Shown piece after piece: positions 1-10,619 of a DNA stretch of 64,000 bases. Made by a program: the position numbers and the translations under genes. The notes under the pieces were generated by a model. It was not told the DNA's origin. It saw nothing but the letters and a program-made list of their open reading frames with translations, and did not search any database. Position 1 is the first letter of the stretch. Every line of letters starts with the position of its first letter. Source of the DNA: Druceiella hillmani (Eukaryota; Arthropoda; Insecta; Lepidoptera; Hepialidae); contig JAYKKI010000023.1 of NCBI GenBank assembly GCA_039881145.1, positions 6,176,501-6,240,500 on the forward strand, written 5' to 3'.

Positions 1-294
1 ATTAAATTAAAAGACAATATTGCTATAAGGTAAACAAGAATTGTTAGTATTTATAAATAAAATATGTTATTTTTGTGAAGTGAGATTATTTTTAAAGGTA
101 AATTAAATGGAAAATTCATTAGCTGCTTCTTTTTATCATAACTAATAAGGCGCTTTGGAAATAAAAATAAGATTAATTTGAACCATTTTTATATTCACAC
201 TGATATTTAGAAATCGCTACAAAAATAATAATATTTAATAACTAATGATAGTATTTAATAACTAATAATATTTAATGTTTGAAATCATATTATA
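1..294. other. AT-rich flank, no gene seen
   Basis: This stretch is AT-rich with simple runs such as repeated TATTTAATAACTAATA at about 230-275. I see no coding or RNA feature. It forms the outer flank of the Helitron, and the base immediately outside the Helitron end on the minus strand is a T, as expected for insertion between A and T. Confidence 0.6.
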
Positions 295-320
295 CTAGCA
301 GCCCGGTACGTGCTGCGCTA
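295..320 (-). other. Helitron 3' terminal hairpin and CTAG end
   Basis: Read on the minus strand, GCAGC and GCTGC pair around a nine-base loop. The molecule then ends in CTAG, followed by a T in the flank. This is the termination structure expected for rolling-circle transposition. It supports the orientation (gene reading from high to low coordinates) and fixes the 3' boundary. Confidence 0.75.
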
Positions 321-415
321 CGTATAAAGTGAAATATTACAAAAAATTAATTGGAACATCAAATTCATTTATTCAAACAAAAAAACATTCTATTAATTGC
401 TAGCTATTTTAAAAC

Positions 416-2452
416 TTAATCCAAAACATTAGGATAAACAATATTTTTTGTTTTTCCATTTTGAGCATGAATAAACAAACGGATGGGGGTACCGACTCTG
501 GAACAGGCAACATAAAGTTGGCCATGTGAAAAACATGATTCCTCCAAATTCACACCACAAGCGTTAAGTGTTTGCCCTTGGGCCTTGTTGATGTACATTG
601 CAAATGATAAACGCACAGGATATTGTAATCGTTTGAATTCAAATGGCATCAGTTGGAATCATAGGGATACGCGGTATCAAACAAACTTCTCCTTTTGATT
701 TAGCAGTTAAGATCGTAGCTTCAATCAAATTTGGCAATAACTTTTTCATTGGCAATCTAGTGCCATTACACAGTTTTGGTGGATTAATATTTCGCAATAA
801 TATAATCGAAGAACCAACTTTCAGATTCAAACAATGCGGTGGCATACCAGCCGGTTCCAATGAATTTAAAAATTCGATTGGATAATTCATTGCTTCATCT
901 TGATTCATAACACTGTCTATTGATTTATATGTCGTGACTACACCCGGCAGTTTCCCTTGAATTTGAAAATTACTGGCATTGATATGAATGTTCTTCGGTC
1001 TCAATCAATCATAATTTCTGTAATTCTGAAGAATATTCGGAAAAACACATTCAATCAATTCATCTATCGATTACGCAATTGTACAAAAATTGTTCGGTAC
1101 AGCGATCAATGCGTTGGTACTGTCGATTTGTATTTTGCCATCGCCAATTTCTAACAATTGTTTTGAAAACTCATGGGCAGCTGGATTATTTTGTAGGTGA
1201 ATACGCATATTAATGTTCAGTGTCAATTTTTGTATATATCTCCAAAGAACTGATGACTTCAAACAGGCATTTATTTCATCAGCAGGAGTTGATCGAGGAA
1301 TGACAGGCAATGTTTGTCGAAAATCCCCTGACAGTAATATCAAAGCACCACCAAAAAGCTGCTGATTACCACGTAAATCTTGCATTGTTCGATTAAATGC
1401 TTCTATTGATTTTTTATTCGTCATTGTACACATATTCCATAAAATAATTGACGTTAATCGCAGGACTTTTGTATTACCATGGCCATAGTAGAATTTCTAG
1501 AAATATTGCAAGTTGGAGTTTCAATCGCCTGTACATTCAATGGCAATTTTAATGCAGAATGTGCGGTCCGACCACCTTCTAATAATGTAGCAGCAATTTC
1601 CGAAGATGCAAGTGCCAATGCAATTTTCTGTTCCGATCAAATAGTCGCTAAAATCAATGATATAACGAACGTTTTGTTTGTACCACCAGATGCATCCAAG
1701 AAATATAATCCACCTGCATTATCAGAAACGGCATGCATGATTGTGTCATATACATGTTTTTGCTGAATATTCATTTTGGTTATATTCAATTGTACAAATA
1801 AAAGTAAATCATTAGAATTGAATTCCTGCTCACGTTGCAATTCACGATCAAACAAATCATGCATCTCACGATTTGGTGCGGTCATACCCAATTGTACTAA
1901 TGCTTTATTTACAATCGTTAGACACATATCTTCAATTATTATCAAAGCTTCGTTGTAAATTTCCAAGGTAATCAACAAATCAGGATTTCTTGCATGATGA
2001 CGCATACGAATTGAAATATCTTCTGCCACATAATGTTTATATTTATTCCATAATTCAAGTGGATTTGATGGCATACATGTTGATAATATAATGGCAAATA
2101 GCATTCGTATTTGTTGTGGATGAACTGAAGTAGATGCATCTTGAAGTGTTGAATCCCAATGTGCATCATCCTCCAACAAATGCAAGAGTTGACATGCTTC
2201 ACGATATGTTTGACATAAATGGCCGTTGACTATTCTCAATTCTTGAAATTATTTTGGGCCATTGACGTTGACTAATAACAATCTCAAATAAAAACACTCA
2301 GCATTGTTTGGATGTACTGTATATATTCTCCCAATTGCATATGTTTGGAAAATGTCAGGATGCCCATGGACTGCTATTCCTTGTTTACGTCTTTGAAATT
2401 TTTTCGAAGACACATTCCATGTGTAATACTGAGGCACTTCAGAATATAACAA
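416..2452 (-). pseudogene. Helitron RepHel gene, PIF1-type helicase part
   Basis: This is the C-terminal half of the Helitron protein, a PIF1-like 5'-3' DNA helicase that unwinds the donor strand. Open pieces are 2452-2249, 2239-1637, 1433-1071, 1004-639 and 649-416, in different frames. The Walker A region near 1690-1668 reads ASGGTNKTF where the family has GGTGKT, so a glycine has become asparagine. The Walker B region upstream of 1433 reads LWNMCTM where the family has WDECTM, so the Asp-Glu pair is lost. Motif III (GDFRQTLPVIPR) and the C-terminal motifs (NKAQGQT, YVACSRVG) remain. Translated fragments between 1637 and 1433 also match the family but are frame-shifted. With both ATP-site motifs altered, the helicase would be inactive even without frameshifts. 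Confidence 0.85.
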
Positions 2453-2468
2453 ATTTATCGCAAAAGTA

Positions 2469-4809
2469 TCAGTTTCGCATAATTTGAAAAAAAGCTGTCA
2501 ACGTAGACGCTGGTGGTTGTGCTGCTCTTTCCAATACATTTGTTACATTAAAATAAACACGTTGGCCATTCTCAAGATGCACAGCCAAGTGAACAACCAC
2601 AGGATGTCTTTCGTGCATTGGAAACGACATAATCCTCCAGACAGCTTCATTACTACTAATATAGCGCCCCATTTGATACTGAGTAATTTCATTATTTCTA
2701 TTATCACCAGCAACACCGAAAACAGCCATATCGCTCCCTTTATTTACATACTTGCAAATATATTTAATGGATTTGACTGAATTACAATACTCCGTATTTA
2801 TATGAGCATTGAATATTTTCGATAATAATGGACAATACGGAACCACCCAACGATTATCAACTTCAACGTCCTGGTTACGCATTCTAATGGTTGCCGTTTT
2901 GCCATTATCATTAGGTGATCTACGTCGATACAACGGATATCCGTCATTGCCCGTTATTGTGTCTGAAGTCAATTGCCTTGGGTATCGTTTTGAACACTTT
3001 CCATCAAGCATACATGTCGAATTCATATTTAGTTCACTGCACGGATCATGTTTTTAACGAAAACTTGAAATAACTCAGGATCAACAGTTTGATTAGGAAT
3101 TTCAGCTGATATAACGTTATCGATTTGATCCGGAGTTATTTTATGTACCAGCCAAATTAATATATGTGCATGCGGCAATCCCCTTTTTTGCCATTCGATG
3201 GAGTACATATGGCAATGCACCTCTCCAAATACACATAATTTCACAATTAAATCCATAAGTGCTTTAAATTTTGGCCGAAAAACACGTGCTGTAATGTCAT
3301 GATGATCAGTTGTCGACTGTCCTTCAAATTAATTTTTTTTGATGTCATCCCACTGCGGATTACATGTAATTGTAATGAACAGATCCAGTCGACCATATTT
3401 TCGTACATAAGACATTGCGTCTTGTGCATATTCGTTCCTATTCCGTGGGCTACCAATATACGAAGATGGCAATATAGTTAAACGTCCGATGTCATTAACA
3501 TTAGCATCATTCGCTATCACATCTTGCAAATTAATATATTCTTCGGATCTTATAGATGCTTGGTTGAAACGAATAAAATTAAGACGTTCAGTTTCTATTT
3601 TGGCATACATGTCAACGATGTACTGATGATATAGTTTACCACATCTCAATATATAATTTTGTTCTTGTGGACGAACCATCAATCAATACGAATAAAAATT
3701 CATGGCACTAATTTTTTTCTGTACATGTAGACCTGAAAATAAGTGCAAAATGTGACTTCAGAAATTTATACAAATGATGAAATGTCAACACACTGAAAAT
3801 AGGTCAATTATTTACCTGTTCGTGGATCAATCATTGGTATATTGATATGGTAGCCATCGTCACCTTTCCAATGCAATATTGGGTATTGTAATGCATCGTA
3901 ACTACGATGAAGTTCCGAAACACTTTGCAATTGCTCATTTCTGCGATGAAGTACAATATAACGGAATTGAAACTAATCACCAAGAATTACAACTGCAACC
4001 TCATCAATTGTCGGTGCATTGAATCGCTTTTCATGCTCTCCAAAAGGTGTTCTATCCCTTATTACGATTTTGTGATTATCAGATGGCATATGATCGAGAG
4101 CAATTTTGAACAAAAATTTATGATCAGCGTCGGAGTATGGCAATAACGAACCAGCTTGATGATAAATCTGGCCCTGAATCTGTAACATGTATGCAATTTT
4201 AGGTAGATGTTGTATCATAATTTTTATTATTTTTATCATAATTTTAGGTAGATGTTGTATCATAATTTTTAAAACTATCGAATACTTTATGATTCAGATT
4301 GATATAGACATGGGACAATCCTGTTGAAGTATTTACCTTAAATGTCGGCATAAAGTTATCTCTAATAATTTTAGTAGCACCAAAAGAAGTCATTTGAAAT
4401 GCCGAATTGTATTGTTGAATATGTCTCAAAAAGTGCTTCGACTTTTGAGATGTCTCACTTTGCTAGTAGCACAACACATGCCGGGCGTTTCACCTGGAAA
4501 TTTAGCCGCATCACAATATTGATATATTACGTCCATTATTCCAATGTATCCGTACACACTATATTCAATCTGACTGTTGTAATTAAAAGCAGCACGCATC
4601 GTTTCAGCCAAAACAGCAAGACGTATTCGTGATCGCCGTGCAAGATTCAGTACAGGTACAGGGTCAACAGATCTATCTCGTGCATTACGTTCACGCTGCG
4701 ATTCATTAGCTTGTGCGCGTTCATCTGCAGTCTGTGATCGTCTTAGTATTGCCACATCATTTGCATTACGCGTTCGGCGACCTATATTTGCTCGTCTTGC
4801 TAGTGGCAT
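2469..4809 (-). pseudogene. Helitron RepHel gene, N-terminal and Rep (HUH nuclease) part
   Basis: This is the first half of a RepHel protein, which nicks and joins single strands in rolling-circle transposition. The start at 4809 gives MPLARRANIGRRTRNANDVA, a typical opening for arthropod Helitrons. The frame then breaks repeatedly: open pieces lie at 4809-4426, 4429-4244, 4263-3973, 3682-3329, 3456-3247, 3256-3029 and 3026-2469. The HUH motif HAHILIW is at about 3172-3152, and the tyrosine motif YICKYVNKG is at about 2762-2736, so both catalytic motifs remain readable. About 290 bases between 3973 and 3682 are poorly coding. A 31-bp direct duplication (4195-4225 and 4240-4270) disrupts one piece. 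The gene continues into the helicase part at 416-2452. It cannot make a full protein without corrections at several places. Confidence 0.85.
4195..4270. repeat. 31-bp direct duplication, 45-bp period
   Basis: The sequence from 4195 to 4225 is repeated at 4240-4270, separated by 14 AT-rich bases. It lies inside the Helitron gene and produces a repeated MIQHLPK peptide that the family does not have. It is therefore a local duplication after the gene became inactive. Confidence 0.8.
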
Positions 4810-5075
4810 TTTTCCTTCAATTAAAAAAGAATAAATCTAATTAAAAAAATAATTGCTACATTGATAGTGGTACACAATATGTTTTTTTTCAAATAAAGAA
4901 ACACACATGCATACAGTTCAAAACTTACCGTTTGTGTAAATGCGTTTGACAATTTAATTCATAGTGCATTTTTTTTTTCTGTTTGTATCCTGCGATCAGT
5001 CATTAGAACTATAAGCAGGTAGGTTTTGGTATGTATCTTGTTTGGGCGAATATAGGGCCAGTGCCCTTAATCGCT

Positions 5076-7711
5076 CTAATTATGAAGCACGTCAGCTCTC
5101 TTGAGTCTCTTTATCGAGTTGGGCTGCAACAGCATGTGCGAAAGTGGGTTAGGATGGAATGTCAGACGATCTTTGTGTGTGGCTGTGTAGCGTTTTGCTT
5201 CGTCTACGATGGTTGAAATTTGTAGGTATTCGTGGATTTCCGAATTGCGGGAGTACCATGGTGCACCTGATATGACCCTAAGTATATTGTTTTGGGCTCT
5301 TTTTAGGCAGAGTATGTTCGAATTACTGGCCGATGACCACAGTTGAATCCCATATGTCCAAATGGGTTTTATTACGGAGCAGTACACTCTTAGTTTGTTG
5401 CTTAGGGATAGTGCTGACTGTCTTCCTAGAAGCCATAGCAAATTTCTAAATCAAAAATTGATTTCGTTACGCTTATTTTTGATGTGGTCTTTCCATGTCA
5501 TCCTTCGGTCCAGATGAAACCCCAGGTATTTGACGCAGGACGATTGCGGTAAGGTATTGGTACCTAAGTTGACTGCAGTACAAGTTGCACGTCTCAGAGT
5601 GAACGTGATGTGGTGAGATTTTTGGGCATTAGCTCTTATACGCCATTTGTTCAACCATTTATTTGTGTAATCGAGTTGTGCCTGCTATTACATGCGAGAA
5701 ATGCAGCATCGTCAGCATAGGTTGCTACTGTAATATTAGGTGTCTGGGGTAAGTCATTCGTGAAGATGCTGTAAAGCACCGGATCGAGTACCGATCCCTG
5801 AGGTACTCCTGCGTGGCAACTATACAAGGAAGACCTGGCGTCACGGTGTTTTACTCGAAACATTCTGTCTCTAAGGTAAGAATCCATCAAGGGGTAGAAA
5901 GAGTGTGGAAGTGCTTGCTTTATTTTGCATAGTAACCCTTTGTGCCAGACCCGATTGAATGCCTGTTGGATATCCAGGAAAGCAGCAGAACAATATTCTT
6001 TCCTTTCCAAACAGTCTCGTATAGTACGATAGACTCTGTGTACTTGTTCTAGGGTCGAATGTTGCTTGCGAAACCCGAACTGATGATCTGGTATGACGTG
6101 ATTGATATCTAGGTATGCATGTATCCTAGTAAGGATTATTTTTTCCCACAATTTGCTTAGAACTGGAGTTAAGCTGACAGGACGGTGTGAGGATGCATCG
6201 TTGACTGGTTTACCGGGTTTATGGATCATAACTACCTCGGATATTTTCCAAATAGCAGGGACATGTTTTGTTCTGAAGGTTGCATTAACGAGGGTTACCA
6301 GGAAGACAATACATTTTCTAGGAAGCTCTTTGAGTACCTTCGGGGTGATCAGGTCAAATCCTGGAGCTTTCTTCGAGTCCAAGCTGGCTATTTCTTTGGA
6401 CAGCTCCTTTGGGGAAGTAGGTCTTATCGGCAGACACAGCTGCAGGTCCTGATTTAGGATCAGATCTATTACAGGGTCCTCAGGGTTGTCAGATCCGTTA
6501 GGTTTGAAGACATTAGCAAGATGACTGGCGAAGGTCTCAGCTTTTTCTGGGTCTGTCCGTGCCCATGTATTGCCATTCCAGATTGGCGGTGAACATTGTT
6601 GGGGCTGTGGCATATTCCTGGTAGCTTTCCATAAAGAATGGGTCCCATGGCGATTGGGTGACATCTTTTCCAGTCTTTGTTTAACTGCAGCGTTAGTGAC
6701 ATCAGCAAGAAGAATCTTTAGTTCTTTTATTGCTTTGTTCAGTCGCGTTTAGTCTTCGCTGTTACGGGAAAGTTGCCAAACTCTACGAAGGCGGCGTTTT
6801 TCATAAATTTTTTGACGGATTTCAAACGGGAGCGGTGTATTCGCAAATGAATGCTTCAGTGTGGGTGTGCTTGTCCACGCTGCCACTTGGATCAGGTTTG
6901 TAATGTATAGACATGCATCGTCTACATCTTCAGCAGTTTTTAACGGAAGTTTGAGAGTGATATTTTCGTCGAGATATTCTCGGAAACCATTCCAATCAGT
7001 TTTAGCGTTAGTTAGATAGGAGCTATGGGTATCACGGGGTATCGCAATAGGGCTTACAGTAAGAAGTATTGGTGTGTGATCAGAAGATCCATCTAGGTTT
7101 GACTCGATTAGGAGATTTTGATGACAAATGCCTTTTGTGATAAAAAAGTCTATAAGATCAGGAGTTCTCTCGGAATCTGTAGGCCAATATGTAGGTTCTC
7201 CGGTTGAAATGGTCGCTAGATTGTTGATCTCAGTACTACATTTTAATTCTCTACCTCTCGTAGTTGTTAACCTAGATCCCCAATGTGTGAGCTTAGCGTT
7301 CCAATCACCACCGGCTATGAATCGGTTTCCTAAAGCTTTGAAAAACTCTGTAAACATATTCTTATTAATGGTGTGACGCGGTGGACAGTATATTGCTGAG
7401 AGGATGAGGGGTCCGGCACGATCATCGATCCGTACAGTTGTAGCTTGCAGGTACTTGGTTTCCCAAGACTCGAGTAAGCAATGCTTAATGTTCTCCTTAA
7501 TTACTTTTGCCACACCACCATGAGCTTCCCCTTCGGGGTGTGAAGTTGTGTAAACGCAGACTCCACGAATGCATATGCGTGATCTTGATGTAGTGTGAGA
7601 TTCTGATATAAGGCAGGCGTCAAGCTTATTGGTTCTCAAAAACATCTCAAGTTCTTTAGTGTTGGGAGCAAGTCCGTTTATGTTCCACGTGGCGATGTGT
7701 AGAGAAGTCAT
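5076..7711 (-). pseudogene. LINE copy 1 ORF2, endonuclease and reverse transcriptase, disrupted
   Basis: The gene starts at 7711, overlapping the ORF1 stop. The first piece (7711-6749, 320 aa) is the APE-type endonuclease: ATWNINGL near the start, GGDWNAKLTHWGS, and SSDHTPILL near residue 220. A TAA replaces the AAA lysine codon that copy 2 keeps (about 6751-6749). The frame then continues as reverse transcriptase (6748-5651) with KAPGFD, PVSLTPVLSK, DHQFGFRKQHST, FLDIQQAFN, GVPQGSVLDP and YADDAAFL. Compared with copy 2, the conserved AFD is AFN and the motif-B glycine is Asp. A 28-bp deletion near 5689 shifts the frame. The thumb region (5654-5451) ends at an in-frame TGA, after which the C-terminal piece (5441-5076) continues in frame. 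The product would be non-functional. Confidence 0.85.
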
Positions 7712-9066
7712 TTTGTCAGATTAGATATCAGGGTAGTTATAAGTCCCAGTAGGGAGCCTATTTGTTGAATTAAGAGATCCATTTTCTCACTTTGTTTGGC
7801 AAGTATATCTTCTAATTTATTAGATTGTTGGTGAGTAGATTGCTGTGTTGTTGGTTGCCTACCTTTGGCAATATCGGCATAAGATATTTTGTGGGTGTTA
7901 CTATGACCCTTGGTGTCAAAGTTCGTGGTAGTTGGTATGTTGATAACAGGTGTTTGAGAGGGTAGTCTAGCGCGAGAGGCGAGATTCTTGGTCCTTCGAG
8001 CTAGTATTTCTTTGTATATTTGGCATCCTTTATAATTAGCAGGGTGGTCGCAGCAGCATAAAGCACACTTGGCTGGAGTTGTCCTATTCTTTTTGCACTC
8101 TGAGGTTTTATGGTCTTCACCGCATTTCACGCATCTAAATGGTCTCATGCAGTTATTTTTGGTATGACCATATTGTTGACAGCGTTGGCATTGTACAATG
8201 AACTTTGATTTCCGGGGATCCTCAATCTTAATTTTTTGCTGTGCGATAAATGCAATGTTTTTAACGTCAGGATTGTTAATGCTAGGCTCGATATTGACGA
8301 AGAACGTTGAAGTCGGTTTCTTTTCGGGGCCGTATCGTGCATTAATTATTTCACCTCTGACTTTGTTGTTGGTCGCTTGAACTGCCTCAACAATAGCTTC
8401 ATGAGGTGTGAGGTGATGCAAGTTCTTAATGACAATTCGGTAGCATTTGGAGTCCTTAGGCGTAAAAGTATACCCTATAAGCCCGTTATTTCTGAGGAGA
8501 TTAATAATTTTCTTATATTCTTCTGGAGTTTTCATTAGCACGTGAAGGATATTTTTGGTAATCATTTTGAGCTTATAATTATCTTTTTGGCTAACAGTTT
8601 CAATTAGTTTTATTAACTCGTTGACGTCTTCTATACCACTCAGAACTATTGGTGGTGGTTTGTTGGGTTTCTGAGTTTTTGAAAGGGCAATGTCATCATT
8701 TGGATCAAACGGTAAGTTGCTAAACCGGTTCTTATTTACTATTCCTTTAGACGGTGGTGGAGAATCGCACATTTTCCTCTTCTTATTGCCACGAGGAAGT
8801 GGTACATGTTGCCATATGGGTGGGGCAGGATGTTGAGAGATATCTTTTATTGCTGTAGTTTCAACAGGCAACAGGTCTGATTCAGGTTGTTTTTTTAAAG
8901 TTGTTGACTGTCCTCTGCTTATATCAGAGAGGGATGATGATCTTTGCCTAGAGAAGTAGCTTGGATGAAGTACTTGTTGTTTAAGTAATTTCTGTTGTGG
9001 TTGTGATATTGTTTCTTGTTTGGAATTCATATTGTTCCCACGAGTAGGGTCGATATAATAGGTCAT
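7708..9066 (-). CDS. LINE copy 1 ORF1, gag-like RNA-binding protein with zinc knuckles
   Basis: This is an open frame of 452 residues, the nucleic-acid-binding protein that packages the LINE RNA. The first 160 residues are rich in Ser, Gln and Lys and look disordered. Residues of about 200-290 resemble the PRE_C2HC region of jockey gag proteins (NGLIGYTFTPKDSKCYRIVI). Three knuckles follow: CQRCQQYGHTKNNC (about 293-306), CVKCGEDHKTSEC (about 312-324) and CALCCCDHPANYKGC (about 334-348). The third has CCC where related elements, as I recall them, have CGG; copy 2 shares this. A Gln-rich tail and a hydrophobic C-terminus follow. The stop overlaps the ORF2 start. The chosen start is the first Met of the frame; a second Met at residue 13 is possible. 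This is the only full-length open transposon gene in the window. Confidence 0.8.
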   Translation of the reverse strand: MTYYIDPTRGNNMNSKQETISQPQQKLLKQQVLHPSYFSRQRSSSLSDISRGQSTTLKKQPESDLLPVETTAIKDISQHPAPPIWQHVPLPRGNKKRKMCDSPPPSKGIVNKNRFSNLPFDPNDDIALSKTQKPNKPPPIVLSGIEDVNELIKLIETVSQKDNYKLKMITKNILHVLMKTPEEYKKIINLLRNNGLIGYTFTPKDSKCYRIVIKNLHHLTPHEAIVEAVQATNNKVRGEIINARYGPEKKPTSTFFVNIEPSINNPDVKNIAFIAQQKIKIEDPRKSKFIVQCQRCQQYGHTKNNCMRPFRCVKCGEDHKTSECKKNRTTPAKCALCCCDHPANYKGCQIYKEILARRTKNLASRARLPSQTPVINIPTTTNFDTKGHSNTHKISYADIAKGRQPTTQQSTHQQSNKLEDILAKQSEKMDLLIQQIGSLLGLITTLISNLTK

Positions 9067-9429
9067 TCACAGGGTAACGCCCATTCCTGTGAGAGGGCAC
9101 TTTTCAACGATGTGAGCCAGTTTCATCGAGGTTTGCCCTAGAGACTGACTACCTGCAGCCATTCATCCTATCGGCACGGTCACACCTTAGGATTAGGGTT
9201 ATTTTTTCAGGTTGAGAGGTTGTCTTCCTCGCGACCCAGGCGACCAAGCCCAGGTCTCCGTTCTTGCGAGACATGACCACAAGATTACGGGTGTGGAGAT
9301 CATTTCCTACCTCCAACATAAGAAGCTGTTAGGCTTGCTTAGTAGGTTAGTTGACCGCCGCCTACGATTCGGCATTTGTTGTTCAATTGGAACCACCCGA
9401 TGGGCACGTGTAGGGTTATGGTGACAATT

Positions 9430-9776
9430 TGCTTTAATCGAACCACGTCCAAAATGAAATGACCGCATGAATGACATAACAACATGCTTTTACTGTCAAC
9501 ACTGAAAAAAGTTTCAATTTGACAGCACAATCGCCATCTGAAAAAAGGTTCAATTTGACAGCAAAATCCCCATTTACAAAATGATCCGCCATTTATTGAA
9601 TTGGGTTGTTACAAAAAATGTGATAAATGAAGAAGCACTCTACCGATTTTGTGCAAACTTCACATAAACCATCTACTAAATACTCCGAACAAAGCCTTAT
9701 TTAGTTTGGATAGGTGAGCCCGTTCTTGAGTTATAAAATTACAACGAAAAGTGGCATTGATTTTTATATATATAGT
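9430..9776 (-). other. Helitron 5' leader
   Basis: This non-coding sequence lies between the Helitron 5' end and the LINE insertion. It has a short internal direct repeat: TTCAATTTGACAGCA occurs at about 9511 and again near 9550. A 63-codon open frame crosses its inner edge (9339-9530, minus), but I see nothing to show that it is a real gene. Confidence 0.5.
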
Positions 9777-10573
9777 TTTAATATAGAAATGAAATAATAT
9801 TTATACATATGACAAACACATAAATAAAAAAATTTTAAATTGTCAATAAACATGAAATTTTTTTAATAAATTATTTATATTTAATTTTCATCGTCAATTT
9901 ACATTTTAAAATTTTAATTTTAATTTTCAACTAAAACCACTTATGTTTATCTGTTTACAACTTCGGACTAAAAATAGTAAAATTTTATATTTTTCCTCAC
10001 AATGAATATAATCAAAACGAAGAGGAATATGATGGAAAGATATTAAAAATTAAGAAAAAAAATTAATTTGTTATGCAACGTTATCCTGTAAAATGCATGT
10101 CCCCAGTGCTGTAAAGATATTAACTAGTAAAAGTTTTGAATTTGCAGTCACTTTGCTATCACCCTTTTATTCGACGCTTATTTTCATGCCATCGCATTTA
10201 AAACCAACATATTATTTATGTCTTATTTATAGTACAAAATAGTACTCGTTTACAATTCAATCATAATATTAATTTTTCGTTTTCAGTATAAAAATGAATT
10301 AATTTTTAATGGAAAAAATGTATGAATTATGAATAGAGTAAATCTAAATCAGTTATTATGTGAAGATATGAATATGCGAAATGATAAATGATAGGTAACT
10401 TGATGTCAAATTATTTGTTAGGCGATATACGTGGAGATATTTACTTATAAGTTATATATTCACTAAATAGGTCTAATCTAACTGTGATACTTTCATCTAT
10501 AACTTTAATTGTTATATTATTTCAAGGACGCTCTTTATTGTTTCTCACTTGTTCAGTGCTACAGGCAAAACAC

Positions 10574-10619
<46 letters not shown>

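Larger units (their letters stand above)
4969..9421 (-). mobile_element. Jockey-clade LINE, copy 1, near full length, nested in the Helitron
   Basis: This non-LTR retrotransposon has a poly(A) tail at 4978-4969 (a T run on the plus strand), a 3' UTR, ORF2 and ORF1 in minus orientation, and a 5' UTR of up to about 350 bp. ORF1 and ORF2 overlap by ATGA at 7711-7708, the usual coupling in jockey-like elements. The 5' boundary is uncertain. A 9-bp TGACAATTT occurs at 4947-4955 and 9422-9430 and may be a trace of the target-site duplication, but it is not directly next to the tail. It inserted into the Helitron between the 5' leader and RepHel. Copy 2 at 15801-18994 is highly similar, so the family spread fairly recently. 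Confidence 0.85.
295..9776 (-). mobile_element. Degenerate autonomous-type Helitron with a nested LINE
   Basis: Helitrons are rolling-circle DNA transposons that insert between A and T, have 5'-TC and CTRR-3' ends, and carry a 3' subterminal hairpin. On the minus strand the 3' end reads GCAGC, nine bases, GCTGC, then TAG: a five-pair hairpin whose last bases form CTAG at 298-295, followed by host T. At the other end, minus-strand sequence from about 9776 begins ACTATATATATAAAA. From memory, insect Helitrons of this group begin TCTATATATATAAAA, so one terminal base appears changed. A RepHel pseudogene fills 416-4809. A LINE of about 4.5 kb separates it from the roughly 350-bp 5' leader (about 9430-9776). 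The assignment is secure; the exact 5' base is less so. Confidence 0.85.

Noticed and set aside
5031..5216. 61-codon plus-strand open frame identical in both LINE copies (also 15865-16050)
   Set aside because: It lies antisense to the LINE 3' UTR and ORF2 end. Identity reflects shared origin, not selection on this frame.
6102..6457. Open frames antisense to LINE ORF2 (also 6570-6752, 7128-7376, 16959-17314, 17427-17663)
   Set aside because: They recur in both LINE copies only because the sense strand is conserved. They have no family match and lie opposite a recognised reverse transcriptase.
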